From Bryobacteraceae bacterium (lineage in GTDB: Bacteria; Acidobacteriota; Terriglobia; Bryobacterales; Bryobacteraceae), in assembly GCA_025928545.1 (NCBI GenBank), contig JAICJH010000020.1, positions 32,910 through 96,909 of the forward strand: a stretch of DNA of 64,000 nucleotides, written 5' to 3'. The position numbers and the translations under genes are program-made. The notes under the pieces were generated by a model. That model saw nothing but the letters and a program-made list of their open reading frames with translations, did not search any database and was not told the origin of the DNA. Positions 1 through 9,064 of the stretch are shown in pieces. Numbering within the stretch: position 1 is the stretch's first letter; each line of letters begins with the position of its first letter.

Positions 1-1103
1 GGCAGCGCCGCCAGATCGCGGAAGTAGTATTGATCCTGCCAGTTGAAATTCCAGTCATTGATCGCCAGCAGCGTTTTCACTTCGCCACCTGGCAGCGTTG
101 CCGTGAGCTTCATCTTCGAGGCGAGGTAGTGGGCATGCGCGCTGACGCCTGCGGCGTCGATATCGACGGGCAGCGTGTAGGAATCGCGAATCACGAAATC
201 CCTGTCACCCGCCGGAATGTCGAGGCCGGAAAAAAGCGAATAAACCGGCGGCAACTGGATCGAGATGAGGCTGCGGCTCGGCGGCTGTTTGGCAAAGTGA
301 AGGCCGATCACCGATTTCTCGATCTCCGGCTTCCCGGTCGGGTGAAAGTGATACTGGATGACCAGGTCGGACCCCTGCGGGAGCCGCAATGCCAGGCCTT
401 CAGGGAAGAACTGCGGCTGCGCTCCGACGGCCCAGCCGCCGAGTGGCACGGTCGCGCCGCCCGCACGCATGCCGCTGAAACCCGGCTCAGAGCCTTCACT
501 CGTCTTGAGGTGAACGCGCCCGTTTGGATCGGCAAAATAAAGCACGTGATGGACGGCGCTGCGGGCCGAGGGGCGCATTTCAATCGCCGTGATCCACTTA
601 TCTTCCGTGAGGCCCAGTTGCAAAGCGATGTTGCGGTAAATGTCGGGGCCGTCCGCCTTGAGATGGTAGGGTTCGGGCATTTCCACCACCAGATCCGGTT
701 CGCCCAAACGCCAGCCGGAAGGGAACTGCGGGGCTTCAGGCGGCTTACCCGTGCCCTCCGGCATGCCCTGTGCCACCCAGTCGCGGAGCAGAGCGATTTC
801 GGAATCGGTGAGGCGGCGCTCGTCGCGGTAGGCGTAAGACGCCGGTTGCGCCCGCCACGGTGGCATGATGCGCGCGGAGACAGCTGTCGCAATCATTGCG
901 CCGTGTGTTGCCGCATCCCGGTAGGAAAGGAGTGAGAAGGGCGCGGCTTCACCTGGCCGGTGGCACGTCGAACAATTGCGGTAAAGAATGGTGGCGACCT
1001 GTCCGTTGAACGTGACAGCGGGCCTGGCCGCGTTCTGCGCACGCACTGGAGGCATTGCGAAGAAGCAGGTCAAGCCTGCCAGGGCAGCCAGAAAGTAACG
1101 CAT
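1..1103 (-). CDS. Haem c and copper ascorbate-dependent monooxygenase-like protein (partial, 3' end outside window)
   Basis: The frame read from ATG at 1103 down to the window edge encodes a signal peptide (residues 1-22, ending in a VRAQ-like cleavage region). A CSTCH haem c motif follows at residues 44-48. Further on are histidine-rich segments VHHVLYF, IQYHFHP and AHAHYLASKMKL, which resemble the copper-binding histidines of type II ascorbate-dependent (peptidylglycine-type) monooxygenases. Exported proteins of this sort, with a cytochrome c-like N-terminus, are common in Acidobacteria; their substrate is unknown to me. The gene lies downstream of the oxidase cluster on the same strand, 13 bases after the preceding stop, so it may share a transcript. 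The gene runs off the left edge, so its C-terminus cannot be judged. The ORFs of other frames here are shadows. Confidence 0.8.
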   Translation of the reverse strand, partial: MRYFLAALAGLTCFFAMPPVRAQNAARPAVTFNGQVATILYRNCSTCHRPGEAAPFSLLSYRDAATHGAMIATAVSARIMPPWRAQPASYAYRDERRLTDSEIALLRDWVAQGMPEGTGKPPEAPQFPSGWRLGEPDLVVEMPEPYHLKADGPDIYRNIALQLGLTEDKWITAIEMRPSARSAVHHVLYFADPNGRVHLKTSEGSEPGFSGMRAGGATVPLGGWAVGAQPQFFPEGLALRLPQGSDLVIQYHFHPTGKPEIEKSVIGLHFAKQPPSRSLISIQLPPVYSLFSGLDIPAGDRDFVIRDSYTLPVDIDAAGVSAHAHYLASKMKLTATLPGGEVKTLLAINDWNFNWQDQYYFRDLAAL

Positions 1104-1116
1104 GGGGAATCGCGAA

Positions 1117-2964
1117 TCAGAAAATGAATGCCAGCCCGCCGCGGAAGACGCGGGGGTTGTTGACCACCAGAAGCTGCGTGCCGTTCGTCATCGCCAGCGG
1201 CAGATAGCCCTGGGCCAGAAGATTGCGCATTTCCGCAGTGGCTTCCATACGACCCACAGACCCGGGGAAGAACGGGATCGGCTGGCGGAACGCAATATTG
1301 AGGCCCGGTTCGGTTCGGTCCGGCTGGGTGGAAAATGAGGCCATCGCCACGGAAGATTTCAGATCCGCGAACTGATAACTCGCCACGTACCGGGTTCCGG
1401 TATGTTTGAACGTTCCCGAAGATCGCAGCGCGATCGCCTGGCGGTCGGAGGCGGAAATCGCACGACGAAGACTCGCCGCATCGGCAATGGATGATTTCTC
1501 CTGGTCCGGCGTCATTACGCCCAGCGTGCCATAAGATACGGTCAGCTTGTGATGGATGCCAAGGCTGCGTGTTGCCGACAGAGTGTAGCCGAAATCGGAA
1601 ATATTCCCGGCGTCGAACGTCGCGCTCGAATTAAACATGGATGGCAGCAGGTCACCGGCGAACAGCGTGGAATCCGCGTTGGCAATCATCAGGCCGGCAT
1701 TCGATATGTACTGGTGATAGGCGGAGACCCGATATTCCATGGAGCCTATGGTCTGCGTATAGCCGATCTCGTAATCGTCGCCTCGCTGGACCTTAATCGC
1801 GCCGCCAGATTCGCTGAGACGCGGCAGCAGCGACAGGGCGGCCAGTTCGTTGCGCAGATCGTCGTTGCGGTCCCTGGAGTCGAGTCCTGGCTGAGCGTTA
1901 CCGCTCGTGAACACCATATCCAGATGGCCGTGTCCTGTTTCGTAAGTCAGCTTCGCCCACGGGCTGAAATATTGCAGACGGTTAAGGAAACTCACCGTAT
2001 CGAGTTCTGAGCCGTAGGACAGAGACAAAGCGTCGGAAAGCTGAGCCCGGTCGCTCATGCTGAATGAAATGGTGCGAAGCGTCGGCAACGGACTGTCGCC
2101 GGGGTTGCCCAGCATGCCCTGGCCCACGCGGGATGGCACGTTCATCTGGCGCATGGTCACCGAAACGGAGGGCGTGGCGCCCGCAATCTGCTGCCGGAAG
2201 GTTGTGCGAATGGCCGCCGCAGGCATTCCGGTGGAAGCGTAGCCCAGATCGCCGCTCACCCGAACCTGGCTTCTCGAATAAAGCGAAGTGGCAAAGGCAA
2301 ACTGTGTGCCGAGATCCGCCTGATCCGAAGCCGCGTTCGTGAGTGAATTATCGGATGCTGAAATCTTCACCATGCCGCTCGAATTGTGGAAGGCAGCGGT
2401 CTTGGTGGTCGCGCTGGTGGCGGGGAGCGGAGCGGTGGGCAACAGGCGCAGCACAGGCCGCAGGGACGAATCCGTACGCAAAGTCCACTTCCAGTCGTCG
2501 CTCATGAGGCCGCCAGGCGCGGGCACGGTGGACACAACCTGAATGGAGCTGAAAACTTTCGACAGGCTCACTTCAAGGAGGCTCCGCATGCCGGGCCGGA
2601 CGGGCACGCGTTCCCGCGAAGCCGGAACGAACGTGGCGAGGGAAACCTGAACGGAATACAGATCGGGCAGCAAATCGCCGAACGAGAAGTTGCCGGCCAG
2701 ATCCGTGTAAGATTTCTGCAGGAGCTTGGCTTGCTGGTTGAACAGTGAAACCGTGGCGCCAGGCTGAGGCGCCCCGCCGGAGTTGGTCACCAGCCCGCTT
2801 ACAGCACCGCCGAACCGTACCGGAGTAGCCCCGTACAGAGGGCTCAAAGTCAGAAATGCCAGAGGGATCAGGGCGGAAACGCTGCCGCGACCGTTGCTGA
2901 ACCGAATTTGAGGGCGCCGTAATTCCGGACCGGCGTTGCGCATATTTGCCTCGGCTTTGCCCAA
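1117..2964 (-). CDS. Carboxypeptidase-regulatory-like domain protein, probable outer-membrane barrel
   Basis: A 615-residue protein. A hydrophobic signal segment (about residues 27-45, LIPLAFLTLSPLYGA) precedes a carboxypeptidase regulatory-like beta-sandwich at about 50-130 (AVSGLVTNSGGAPQPGATV, then DLAGNFSFGDLLPDLYSV). This domain typically starts acidobacterial TonB-dependent transporter-like proteins. The remainder is rich in alternating polar/hydrophobic strands and the protein ends in Phe (GGLAFIF), as outer-membrane beta-barrels do. I see no plug domain, so it is a barrel without an obvious TonB plug. An alternative start is Met9 (2940), which gives a better-placed signal peptide. It lies between the monooxygenase-like gene and the GWxTD gene on the same strand. 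The exact role is unknown. Confidence 0.75.
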   Translation of the reverse strand: MGKAEANMRNAGPELRRPQIRFSNGRGSVSALIPLAFLTLSPLYGATPVRFGGAVSGLVTNSGGAPQPGATVSLFNQQAKLLQKSYTDLAGNFSFGDLLPDLYSVQVSLATFVPASRERVPVRPGMRSLLEVSLSKVFSSIQVVSTVPAPGGLMSDDWKWTLRTDSSLRPVLRLLPTAPLPATSATTKTAAFHNSSGMVKISASDNSLTNAASDQADLGTQFAFATSLYSRSQVRVSGDLGYASTGMPAAAIRTTFRQQIAGATPSVSVTMRQMNVPSRVGQGMLGNPGDSPLPTLRTISFSMSDRAQLSDALSLSYGSELDTVSFLNRLQYFSPWAKLTYETGHGHLDMVFTSGNAQPGLDSRDRNDDLRNELAALSLLPRLSESGGAIKVQRGDDYEIGYTQTIGSMEYRVSAYHQYISNAGLMIANADSTLFAGDLLPSMFNSSATFDAGNISDFGYTLSATRSLGIHHKLTVSYGTLGVMTPDQEKSSIADAASLRRAISASDRQAIALRSSGTFKHTGTRYVASYQFADLKSSVAMASFSTQPDRTEPGLNIAFRQPIPFFPGSVGRMEATAEMRNLLAQGYLPLAMTNGTQLLVVNNPRVFRGGLAFIF

Positions 2965-3038
2965 TCTGACCTCTGCGGCCCTCGCCGCCTGTCCAGTATC
3001 GGGTATTCCCAGGGGAAGCCGATACCACTACCTGTCTG

Positions 3039-4790
3039 TCAGTTTACAATAAATTTCTCTTCTTGTTGCACCGTCTGGTTGGCCCGGCGGTCGGTCGCCT
3101 TCACCTTCAGGGTGTAGACTCCCGGTCCCAGGGTGTTCAGAGGGAGCCTCTTCTGCACTGTCACCTGGCTGGCCCGGACATCTTTCATCGTGGAAAGATC
3201 TTCCGTCACATCCACCAGAGGAGCCCCGGTCGCGCCAACCTTGCTCACAACCAACTCAATCGCGCCATCGGGTTTGTTCGTTTTGTCGTCCGGACTGGTA
3301 GCGAAATTGTAGAACTGCATGTAAACGCCCATCTTCTCGTTCGTCTTAAACGTCGCACCCATCCTCGGGCGAACTTTCGTGTCGCCGATGGCGAACATGA
3401 TGCCGCCGATATCCTTGGGCGGCAGAGCTTCAATGCTGTCGGCCAGAATCAAACTGCTCGAAGTGAGCCGGTCCTCGGCGAAATGGGGAACATCGAGTGC
3501 CTGCTCAATCACATTAATGTTGCCGGAAATCACGTCCTTCGCCACGATGTTCAGGCGATAACGGCCGGGCGCAAGCGGTACGGATTGCTGATAGATCTGC
3601 TTCTGATTCTTGACGGCTTCCAGCAGTTCGTGCGGCGGCGTCTCCTCAAGCGTCGGTTCAAACTTGGTGACGCGGCGGCGGGTCAGGGAAGTCACCTGGC
3701 CGAGAACGTTGATGACGGCCTTGTCGTAACCGTCCTTTTGCGTAAACTGCAGATCGTGATTATCGAACTGAAGCGTGATGTTGGTCAGCACGGAGGACTC
3801 CGTGACTCGCACGTAATCGGTGCGAACCAGCATCGGCAACCGGTTGTAGGTGATGCGCGAAGTGATATCGGCTTCCAGATCCTTGAACTTCACCGGCGGG
3901 GGTTGCTGCATCTTGAAGAATATGTCCATCCGGTTGAACTCGTTCATGCTTTGGTTCAGGTACTGATCGGGCACGCCGAGGCGGGTTCCGTCTGTGCGGC
4001 TAAAGCGATCCGTCTTGGTGGACATGCCCTGCTGTTCATACAGCGTCAGACCGGCATTAGGCACGTTCAGGAGTGCGTCTTTTTCGGACGGATCCATCGT
4101 CATCCGGTATTCGCCCGACATACTCTTATCCACAAATTCCAGGATAATGTTCTGACCAACGCCATCCACATAGCGGTAGCGCCACTGCTCGAACGGGAAA
4201 GTCTGGGTTTCACCGCCGCCTTCCGACATGGGACGGTTATAGGAACCGCCCGAGGAATGGGACTCGATTTCGTCCGGAGGGCCGAACTGGATGTAGATTC
4301 GGCCGCGATCTGTGCGCCAGCCGGGAATACCGGACGCGAAATGCTCATTGGCATACGCGATACGCCGGTAATGCTCTTCCTTGAATTCGTTTTCGTCCGT
4401 GTCCGGCGTCGGATCGCGGCGCAGCCAGAATTGCTCGACGAACTGCTCGCGCTCTTCATCGGTATTGAACTGCTTAAACGCTTTTCGTTCTTCGTCGGAA
4501 ATGATGTAGGCGACGTCTTCGTCCATCCACTTCTTATAAGGAGTGAGAAGTTCCTTCTTGAGAGCGTCTTCCTTCTTCTTGGCTTCCTTGGCAGTCATCG
4601 GTTTCGCCACGGTATCGCTCTTGGTGGCGCCTTTGGCGGCGCCCTTTTTGCCGGTTTGAGCGGGAGACTGGGAAACCGCCAGCAGCAGGGCCAGGCCGGC
4701 CGCCGGGATGAACAGTGCACGGACCGGGACACGCGCGGGGCGGTGGGGCCGTGCGCCGCCGCTGAAATTCTTGGGGTTCATTCCTGGCAT
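3039..4790 (-). CDS. GWxTD domain-containing protein
   Basis: 583 residues. An N-terminal hydrophobic export segment (about 24-44) is followed by a Lys/Ala-rich linker. The GWxTD domain includes the signature PGWRTDRGRIYIQFGPPDE near residue 155, preceded by the EEREQFVEQFWLRRDPTPDT segment usual for this family. The C-terminal 250 residues look like beta-rich extracellular domains (VTVQKRLPLNTLGPGVYTLKV and similar). Family function is not established; members are exported or envelope proteins found widely in Acidobacteria and Bacteroidetes. It sits 26 bases after the FixH-like gene and 74 bases before the surface protein, all on one strand, so it may be cotranscribed with the oxidase cluster. 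The start could also be Met4. Confidence 0.85.
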   Translation of the reverse strand: MPGMNPKNFSGGARPHRPARVPVRALFIPAAGLALLLAVSQSPAQTGKKGAAKGATKSDTVAKPMTAKEAKKKEDALKKELLTPYKKWMDEDVAYIISDEERKAFKQFNTDEEREQFVEQFWLRRDPTPDTDENEFKEEHYRRIAYANEHFASGIPGWRTDRGRIYIQFGPPDEIESHSSGGSYNRPMSEGGGETQTFPFEQWRYRYVDGVGQNIILEFVDKSMSGEYRMTMDPSEKDALLNVPNAGLTLYEQQGMSTKTDRFSRTDGTRLGVPDQYLNQSMNEFNRMDIFFKMQQPPPVKFKDLEADITSRITYNRLPMLVRTDYVRVTESSVLTNITLQFDNHDLQFTQKDGYDKAVINVLGQVTSLTRRRVTKFEPTLEETPPHELLEAVKNQKQIYQQSVPLAPGRYRLNIVAKDVISGNINVIEQALDVPHFAEDRLTSSSLILADSIEALPPKDIGGIMFAIGDTKVRPRMGATFKTNEKMGVYMQFYNFATSPDDKTNKPDGAIELVVSKVGATGAPLVDVTEDLSTMKDVRASQVTVQKRLPLNTLGPGVYTLKVKATDRRANQTVQQEEKFIVN

Positions 4791-4816
4791 TGTCCTCTAA
4801 GGTTATTCGACTACTC

Positions 4817-5359
4817 TCAGTGTAGCTCAGACGCGGGGGGAGGAAAACCCGTTTCAGCCGGGCGGCGGCCCGGGTGCTTCCGTCCCGAAATCCGCAGCCA
4901 CTGGTGCAGGGCGAGGACCGCCAGGCAGATGAAAGGAAACGCCAAATAGCCCGCATAAGCCTCCAGTCGGGGTTCCGGGCCTGCGACAGTCATCGTTCCC
5001 GTCAGACGAGCGTTTCGAATGCTTATTTCGTAGCTCCAGTCTCCTGGCTGGGGTAAAACCACTGAAACCGCAGAGAGAAGTTTGTTTTGAGTCTGCTCGC
5101 GGGTCGCCCGGGTTTGAATACGGGAGCTGCCGTGGATGAGGGTGACATCGACATTGACGTCGAGAGCCGGCTCCAGAGTCTCTTTGATCTGGACCAGAAC
5201 GCTGAGGTCCACGGTCCCGCCCGCCCGCACCTGAGATGGCGAGGCAAACACGGTGACGATGTAGGGCTCGGCTTCCTGATGGAGCAGGACTGTCCCCCCA
5301 TCGGCCATGAGTCCGGCAGCCGTCATGATTAACGCGATGATGAGCCCAAGCGTTCGCAT
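4817..5359 (-). CDS. FixH-like exported membrane protein of the oxidase cluster
   Basis: 180 residues with a signal peptide or N-terminal membrane segment (residues 1-19), a periplasmic immunoglobulin-like beta domain (about 25-130, EPYIVTVFASPSQVRAGGTVDLSV) and one C-terminal membrane helix (about 137-156). This layout matches FixH/YtkA-type proteins that accompany oxidase assembly genes. The start codon lies 1 base after the stop of the CtaG-polyferredoxin gene, so translation is probably coupled. A part in copper delivery or oxidase maturation is inference from position; no metal ligands stand out. Confidence is high that the gene is real, moderate for the family. Confidence 0.7.
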   Translation of the reverse strand: MRTLGLIIALIMTAAGLMADGGTVLLHQEAEPYIVTVFASPSQVRAGGTVDLSVLVQIKETLEPALDVNVDVTLIHGSSRIQTRATREQTQNKLLSAVSVVLPQPGDWSYEISIRNARLTGTMTVAGPEPRLEAYAGYLAFPFICLAVLALHQWLRISGRKHPGRRPAETGFPPPASELH

Positions 5360-5360
5360 C

Positions 5361-7547
5361 CTACATCACCATCCCGCGCATCTGCATCGGCTGGAACAGA
5401 ATCCAGACTGAAGCCGCATAGATCCCGATCGCGAATGCAGCCCACGGCATCAGCAGCCGTACGGCCCTTCCCACGGATTCCGTAACCCTGCGCGCCGTTT
5501 TCCAGATCAGGTAAACGCTCAGCACCAGCCCGCAGCCCAAAACCAGCAGTTGTATGCCGGGAAACCACTCCGGCACTTCAGCGGAACCCGCCATCGTATT
5601 GGCCGATAAGTGCAGAAACCTCGTCGCTGCCGGAACTATCGACCGCCATCCCGTGACCAGATGAAACGAGAAATGCGCCACCCACATCGCCGTGCCCAGC
5701 GGTATCAGCGGAAAGGCAAAAGCACGGGCACGCGGGAGCAACCACCAGAGCAGCAGCGGAGCCGCCATGATCCCCGCCGCGAAGAATCCCGTTGTGACCG
5801 GCAGCATTGTATGCAGCCCAAAATACCGGTACACCGCGTGCATCCAACTCATCACCGGATCGACCATCGCCGCGGCGGTGACCAGCGACCCGAAGATCAT
5901 CACCCAGACCAGCGCTGCCGCGTCGGTGCGCTCCGAAAGACGTCCGATGCCGGATCCGCGCCGGTCTTCCGTTATCGCGATCCCGGGGGTCGACACAATC
6001 AGCCCCACATTATCGTGAGGGCAAGACTGCACGCAATCCAGGCAAAACGTACAGTCGAAGTTGCCGGCCTTCATCGGCTGGAACAGATAGAGCTCGCAAC
6101 CGCGGTTTCTATCGTTGCCGCCGATGCAATCTTCGGTCTTGCACGAGCCGCACACGGCGCTCGACCGGACCTTCACCTCCAGCGGCGAAACCAGCGTATT
6201 CACAAAATGAAACTGGCCGATCGGGCAGACATACTTGCAAAAGCTGGCGCCCTGAAAAAGTCCGTTGATCAGCAGCGCCGCCACGAAATAGCCGATCACG
6301 ATCCACGCCGTCCACCACGGGCTGTTCCACAGGCTGAAAACTTCGTTCGCCCACAGATACAGCGCCAGCAGCGCAATTGCAAGCCATTTGGAACGCAGCG
6401 CTTTCGGCCAGCGCAGTTTGCCACCGAGGAACGAACCCCGCACCAGGGTGAATGGACATCCCATGCAAAACAGATTTCCGGCTGCCAGCACCGCGATTAC
6501 TGTAAAACCCCGCCAATATGTCCATGGCAGGGTCCCGGCGAGATTCAGGGGCGCGATCTGCGGGCCCCTCAAACCGTCAATCACAACAGCCGCGGCCACC
6601 GCGAACAGCACGCCCTGAAACGCCGGTCGAAACCACCGGTGCCGCAGAATGAGCCCGATCGTCGGCAACCGCAACAGGTCCCAGGGTTGCCGCGCTGCGG
6701 CCCTCGTCGCAGGCTTGATGCGGATCAGTTGGCTCTTCGCACGCGAACCCTGAATAGCCCGCATGGTCAGAATCAGAGCGGGAATCAGATAGGCGATCGA
6801 GCCTGGAACCCACATAATCGCCCCCGCGGTCGATTGATCTTCCAGTGCCGACATACCCGCGATTCGGGGCGCCGCAGCGTAAGTCTGGTAAACAACGTGG
6901 CTGGAAAAAACCAGCCAGGCTGAGAGCGCCGTATTGACCGCGTCCGCCAGCACCAGGTAAGGGATTGCCAGCCACTGCGGCCAGTGCGGACGGTTCGGCC
7001 AAAGACCAATCACGGGCGACCAGAACAGCAGCGCGCTGTAAAAGAAACACGCATGCTCCACACCGTGCCAACCGGCGGAAGTGAGCCCCAGATCGTACCA
7101 GCGCGGCATGTGCCAGAAAAGTACGCTGGCCGCCATGGCAAGCCAGCAGACAACAGGATGCGTCAGCCGCCGCGCCAGCCGTTGCAAACCATGCCAGCCA
7201 AGAAACGGCCCCAGGCCTTCCCGGAAAACGTCCGCGGGCAGACCGCGCAGAATGGGCAATACCGGCTGGCCGAGCAGAATCAAAGGAGGAGCCACCATGA
7301 TGAGGATCAGGTGCTGCACCATATGCGCCATCAGCAGCAGGTTGCCGAAAGCATCGAGTGGCGAGGCCAGCGCAATGAAAAGCGCGGTCAGGCCACCAAG
7401 GTAGGAAGCCAGGCGTTCCACCGTGTAACGGTGAGGCGACTGCCGGTGCAGCCGTACCCACCCTCGCACATACAGGAAAACGGCCAGCCCCAGCAGGCCG
7501 ATCAGGTGAAAATCAAAACGCCAGGACGTGAGTATTGCTTCGGCCAT
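5361..7547 (-). CDS. Fusion: caa3-oxidase assembly factor CtaG plus NapH/FixG-like polyferredoxin
   Basis: 728 residues, multi-spanning. Residues 1-275 are CtaG-like (MAHMVQHLILIMVAPPLILL; FWSPVIGLWP; MWVPGSIAYLIPALIL), the family needed for CuB/caa3 oxidase assembly. Residues about 320-540 form a NapH/NosR/FixG-like membrane ferredoxin with FCMGCPFTLVRG, CKYVCPIGQFHFVN, an unusual CGSCKTEDC cluster and a standard CTFCLDCVQSCPHD cluster. The last 190 residues add about five more membrane helices. CtaG and polyferredoxins are normally separate proteins. Here a single frame without stops covers both, and the surrounding cox genes tie it to copper or electron handling for the oxidase. It starts 20 bases after the preceding gene and is followed at 1 base by the FixH-like gene. 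Two genes joined by an assembly error is unlikely, since the join is a clean open frame. Confidence 0.85.
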   Translation of the reverse strand: MAEAILTSWRFDFHLIGLLGLAVFLYVRGWVRLHRQSPHRYTVERLASYLGGLTALFIALASPLDAFGNLLLMAHMVQHLILIMVAPPLILLGQPVLPILRGLPADVFREGLGPFLGWHGLQRLARRLTHPVVCWLAMAASVLFWHMPRWYDLGLTSAGWHGVEHACFFYSALLFWSPVIGLWPNRPHWPQWLAIPYLVLADAVNTALSAWLVFSSHVVYQTYAAAPRIAGMSALEDQSTAGAIMWVPGSIAYLIPALILTMRAIQGSRAKSQLIRIKPATRAAARQPWDLLRLPTIGLILRHRWFRPAFQGVLFAVAAAVVIDGLRGPQIAPLNLAGTLPWTYWRGFTVIAVLAAGNLFCMGCPFTLVRGSFLGGKLRWPKALRSKWLAIALLALYLWANEVFSLWNSPWWTAWIVIGYFVAALLINGLFQGASFCKYVCPIGQFHFVNTLVSPLEVKVRSSAVCGSCKTEDCIGGNDRNRGCELYLFQPMKAGNFDCTFCLDCVQSCPHDNVGLIVSTPGIAITEDRRGSGIGRLSERTDAAALVWVMIFGSLVTAAAMVDPVMSWMHAVYRYFGLHTMLPVTTGFFAAGIMAAPLLLWWLLPRARAFAFPLIPLGTAMWVAHFSFHLVTGWRSIVPAATRFLHLSANTMAGSAEVPEWFPGIQLLVLGCGLVLSVYLIWKTARRVTESVGRAVRLLMPWAAFAIGIYAASVWILFQPMQMRGMVM

Positions 7548-7566
7548 GGCTTATACTGCTGCTGAA

Positions 7567-8415
7567 TCAGCGGGCGTTGCCGTTGTGGTGGGGCAAGTCC
7601 ACACCAGGAGCTTCAATACCAGCGCGAACGGCCAGCGGCCAGTTCTCGCGCACTTCAATCTTCTGTGCGCGTGCAATGACGTACCCGCCGGTCAGCCCAA
7701 ACGCGAGTTGCGATGCGATGAACCAGCGCCAGTCGATGCGCGCGCTCAATGCCGGGTTGACCAGCGTCAGCACCGATGCGATCAGGCCGGACCAAAGTAT
7801 GGGCGCTGAAACTCCGGCCCACCAGAATGCCTTGCGCGGGAACATCGGCAGCATCACCGCATAGAGTACTCCCACAAGAAGCGAAGTCAGCACGTGAATA
7901 ATCGTGCCCAGAATCATGCCGACCGCATTGAATTCTTTAAGTTGCTCCACCGACGCAGTCGCCAGACCGGGCACCGCCGCCGCTGCCAGCAGGTTAATTG
8001 GATACCAGATACTGCCGCGAATCACCAGGCCGAAGAACAGCGCCACGCCGGCCATTGCGACGGCGCCCACCACGCCGCCTTTGAGCCCGGGCATCCACGG
8101 TTTGGTTTCCAGCTGGACCCGCGTTTTCGGATTCTGCCGCGACACGCGCAGCTGAACAACCGGAATGGCAGCCGGAAGCGCCAGCGGCCCTTCATCCTGT
8201 CTGGCCGGCACCAGTTCGTGGCGCTCATGCGGAAATACGTCGCGCCACCAGCCGATCGCCGAGAGCAGGACGACCAGGCCTCCTCCGATCGCCACGTAAG
8301 AACTACTCAGCAGGCCGGTAAAGACCAGCGCAATTCCCAGGGCCAATACAAGAGGCCACGGTGTAGACGCGGGCAGTTCGATGATGGCGGGTGTTTTAGT
8401 TTGTTCCGGAATCAT
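7567..8415 (-). CDS. Membrane protein of the cytochrome oxidase operon
   Basis: 282 residues from ATG at 8415, chosen because it lies 2 bases after the subunit III stop; a longer frame upstream would overlap that gene. Residues 15-60 hold two closely spaced helices (PLVLALGIALVFTGLLSSS, then GGGLVVLLSAIGWW) resembling the small subunit IV of bacterial aa3/caa3 oxidases. After a hydrophilic linker a second part has about four membrane helices (GAVAMAGVALFFGLVIRG; IHVLTSLLVGVLYAVMLP; FIASQLAFGLTGGYVIARA). I do not recognise the second part. A role as an accessory oxidase subunit is inferred only from position and from the N-terminal resemblance. Confidence 0.7.
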   Translation of the reverse strand: MIPEQTKTPAIIELPASTPWPLVLALGIALVFTGLLSSSYVAIGGGLVVLLSAIGWWRDVFPHERHELVPARQDEGPLALPAAIPVVQLRVSRQNPKTRVQLETKPWMPGLKGGVVGAVAMAGVALFFGLVIRGSIWYPINLLAAAAVPGLATASVEQLKEFNAVGMILGTIIHVLTSLLVGVLYAVMLPMFPRKAFWWAGVSAPILWSGLIASVLTLVNPALSARIDWRWFIASQLAFGLTGGYVIARAQKIEVRENWPLAVRAGIEAPGVDLPHHNGNAR

Positions 8416-8417
8416 AA

Positions 8418-9014
8418 TTAGCGACCAATTACATAGACCACTGTAAAAACGACAATCCAGACTACGTCCACAAAATGCCAGTACCAACTCAGCAGGTGGA
8501 TGCGGCGTTCATGCTGTTGCAGCGGTGCGCCGCTGAAGCCGAGCAGAAAAACAAGAGTCAGCAGAATCAGCCCGATGACGACATGGCTCGCATGCAGCCC
8601 GACCAGCGAATAATACGTTGTTCCGAACACGTTGGTGGCGATGGTCAGATGATCCACATTGATGAGCTTGTTCCACTCCACCGCGGTCTGGCGCAGAAAC
8701 TCCGCGCCCAGCAGAATAGTCGCGCCCAGCCAGAACAGAAAGCGGCCCCTGGCGTCGGATCGAAGCGTGCGCAACGCCAGTTCCGCCGTGAGGCTGCTGG
8801 AGAGCAGACAAATCGTCGCTACAATCGGCAGGCTGAGAACGTCGGCTGGCTGCGGTCCGGATGCGCTCTTGCCCGCAAAAAAGATATACGCCGTCACGAA
8901 AATACTGAACAGCGAAACTTCCGTCAGGAAAAGGCAGATGAGCCCGACCTTTCCGCGGTCGAGATTCACCGCTTCGTTGGCGGCATTCATCGGCAGGGTA
9001 GTGGCTGTGGACAA
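8418..9014 (-). CDS. coxC: Cytochrome c oxidase subunit III
   Basis: 198 residues with about five membrane helices. Typical subunit III features are the LGATILLGAEFLRQTAVEW segment and the C-terminal LHASHVVIGLILLTLVFL and SWYWHFVDVVWIVVFTVVYV segments. It is the short (five-helix) form seen in caa3 oxidases. It follows subunit I after 50 bases and is followed by the next gene after 2 bases, as part of the oxidase operon. Subunit III stabilises the catalytic core of the proton-pumping terminal oxidase in the inner membrane. Confidence 0.93.
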   Translation of the reverse strand: MSTATTLPMNAANEAVNLDRGKVGLICLFLTEVSLFSIFVTAYIFFAGKSASGPQPADVLSLPIVATICLLSSSLTAELALRTLRSDARGRFLFWLGATILLGAEFLRQTAVEWNKLINVDHLTIATNVFGTTYYSLVGLHASHVVIGLILLTLVFLLGFSGAPLQQHERRIHLLSWYWHFVDVVWIVVFTVVYVIGR

Positions 9015-9064
9015 TTCAATAACTCCTTCGTGCTGTAACCGTATTCACTGTGTTCCTCTGTCGA

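Noticed and set aside
3063..4949. 628-codon plus-strand frame opposite the GWxTD gene
   Set aside because: It is antisense to a clear GWxTD protein, has no recognisable motif and is rich in Arg/His/Gly as expected for a shadow frame in GC-rich DNA.
5610..6923. 437-codon plus-strand frame opposite the CtaG-polyferredoxin gene
   Set aside because: The minus strand has continuous motifs (CTFCLDC and CtaG helices); the plus frame has only Arg/Gln/His-rich low-complexity sequence.
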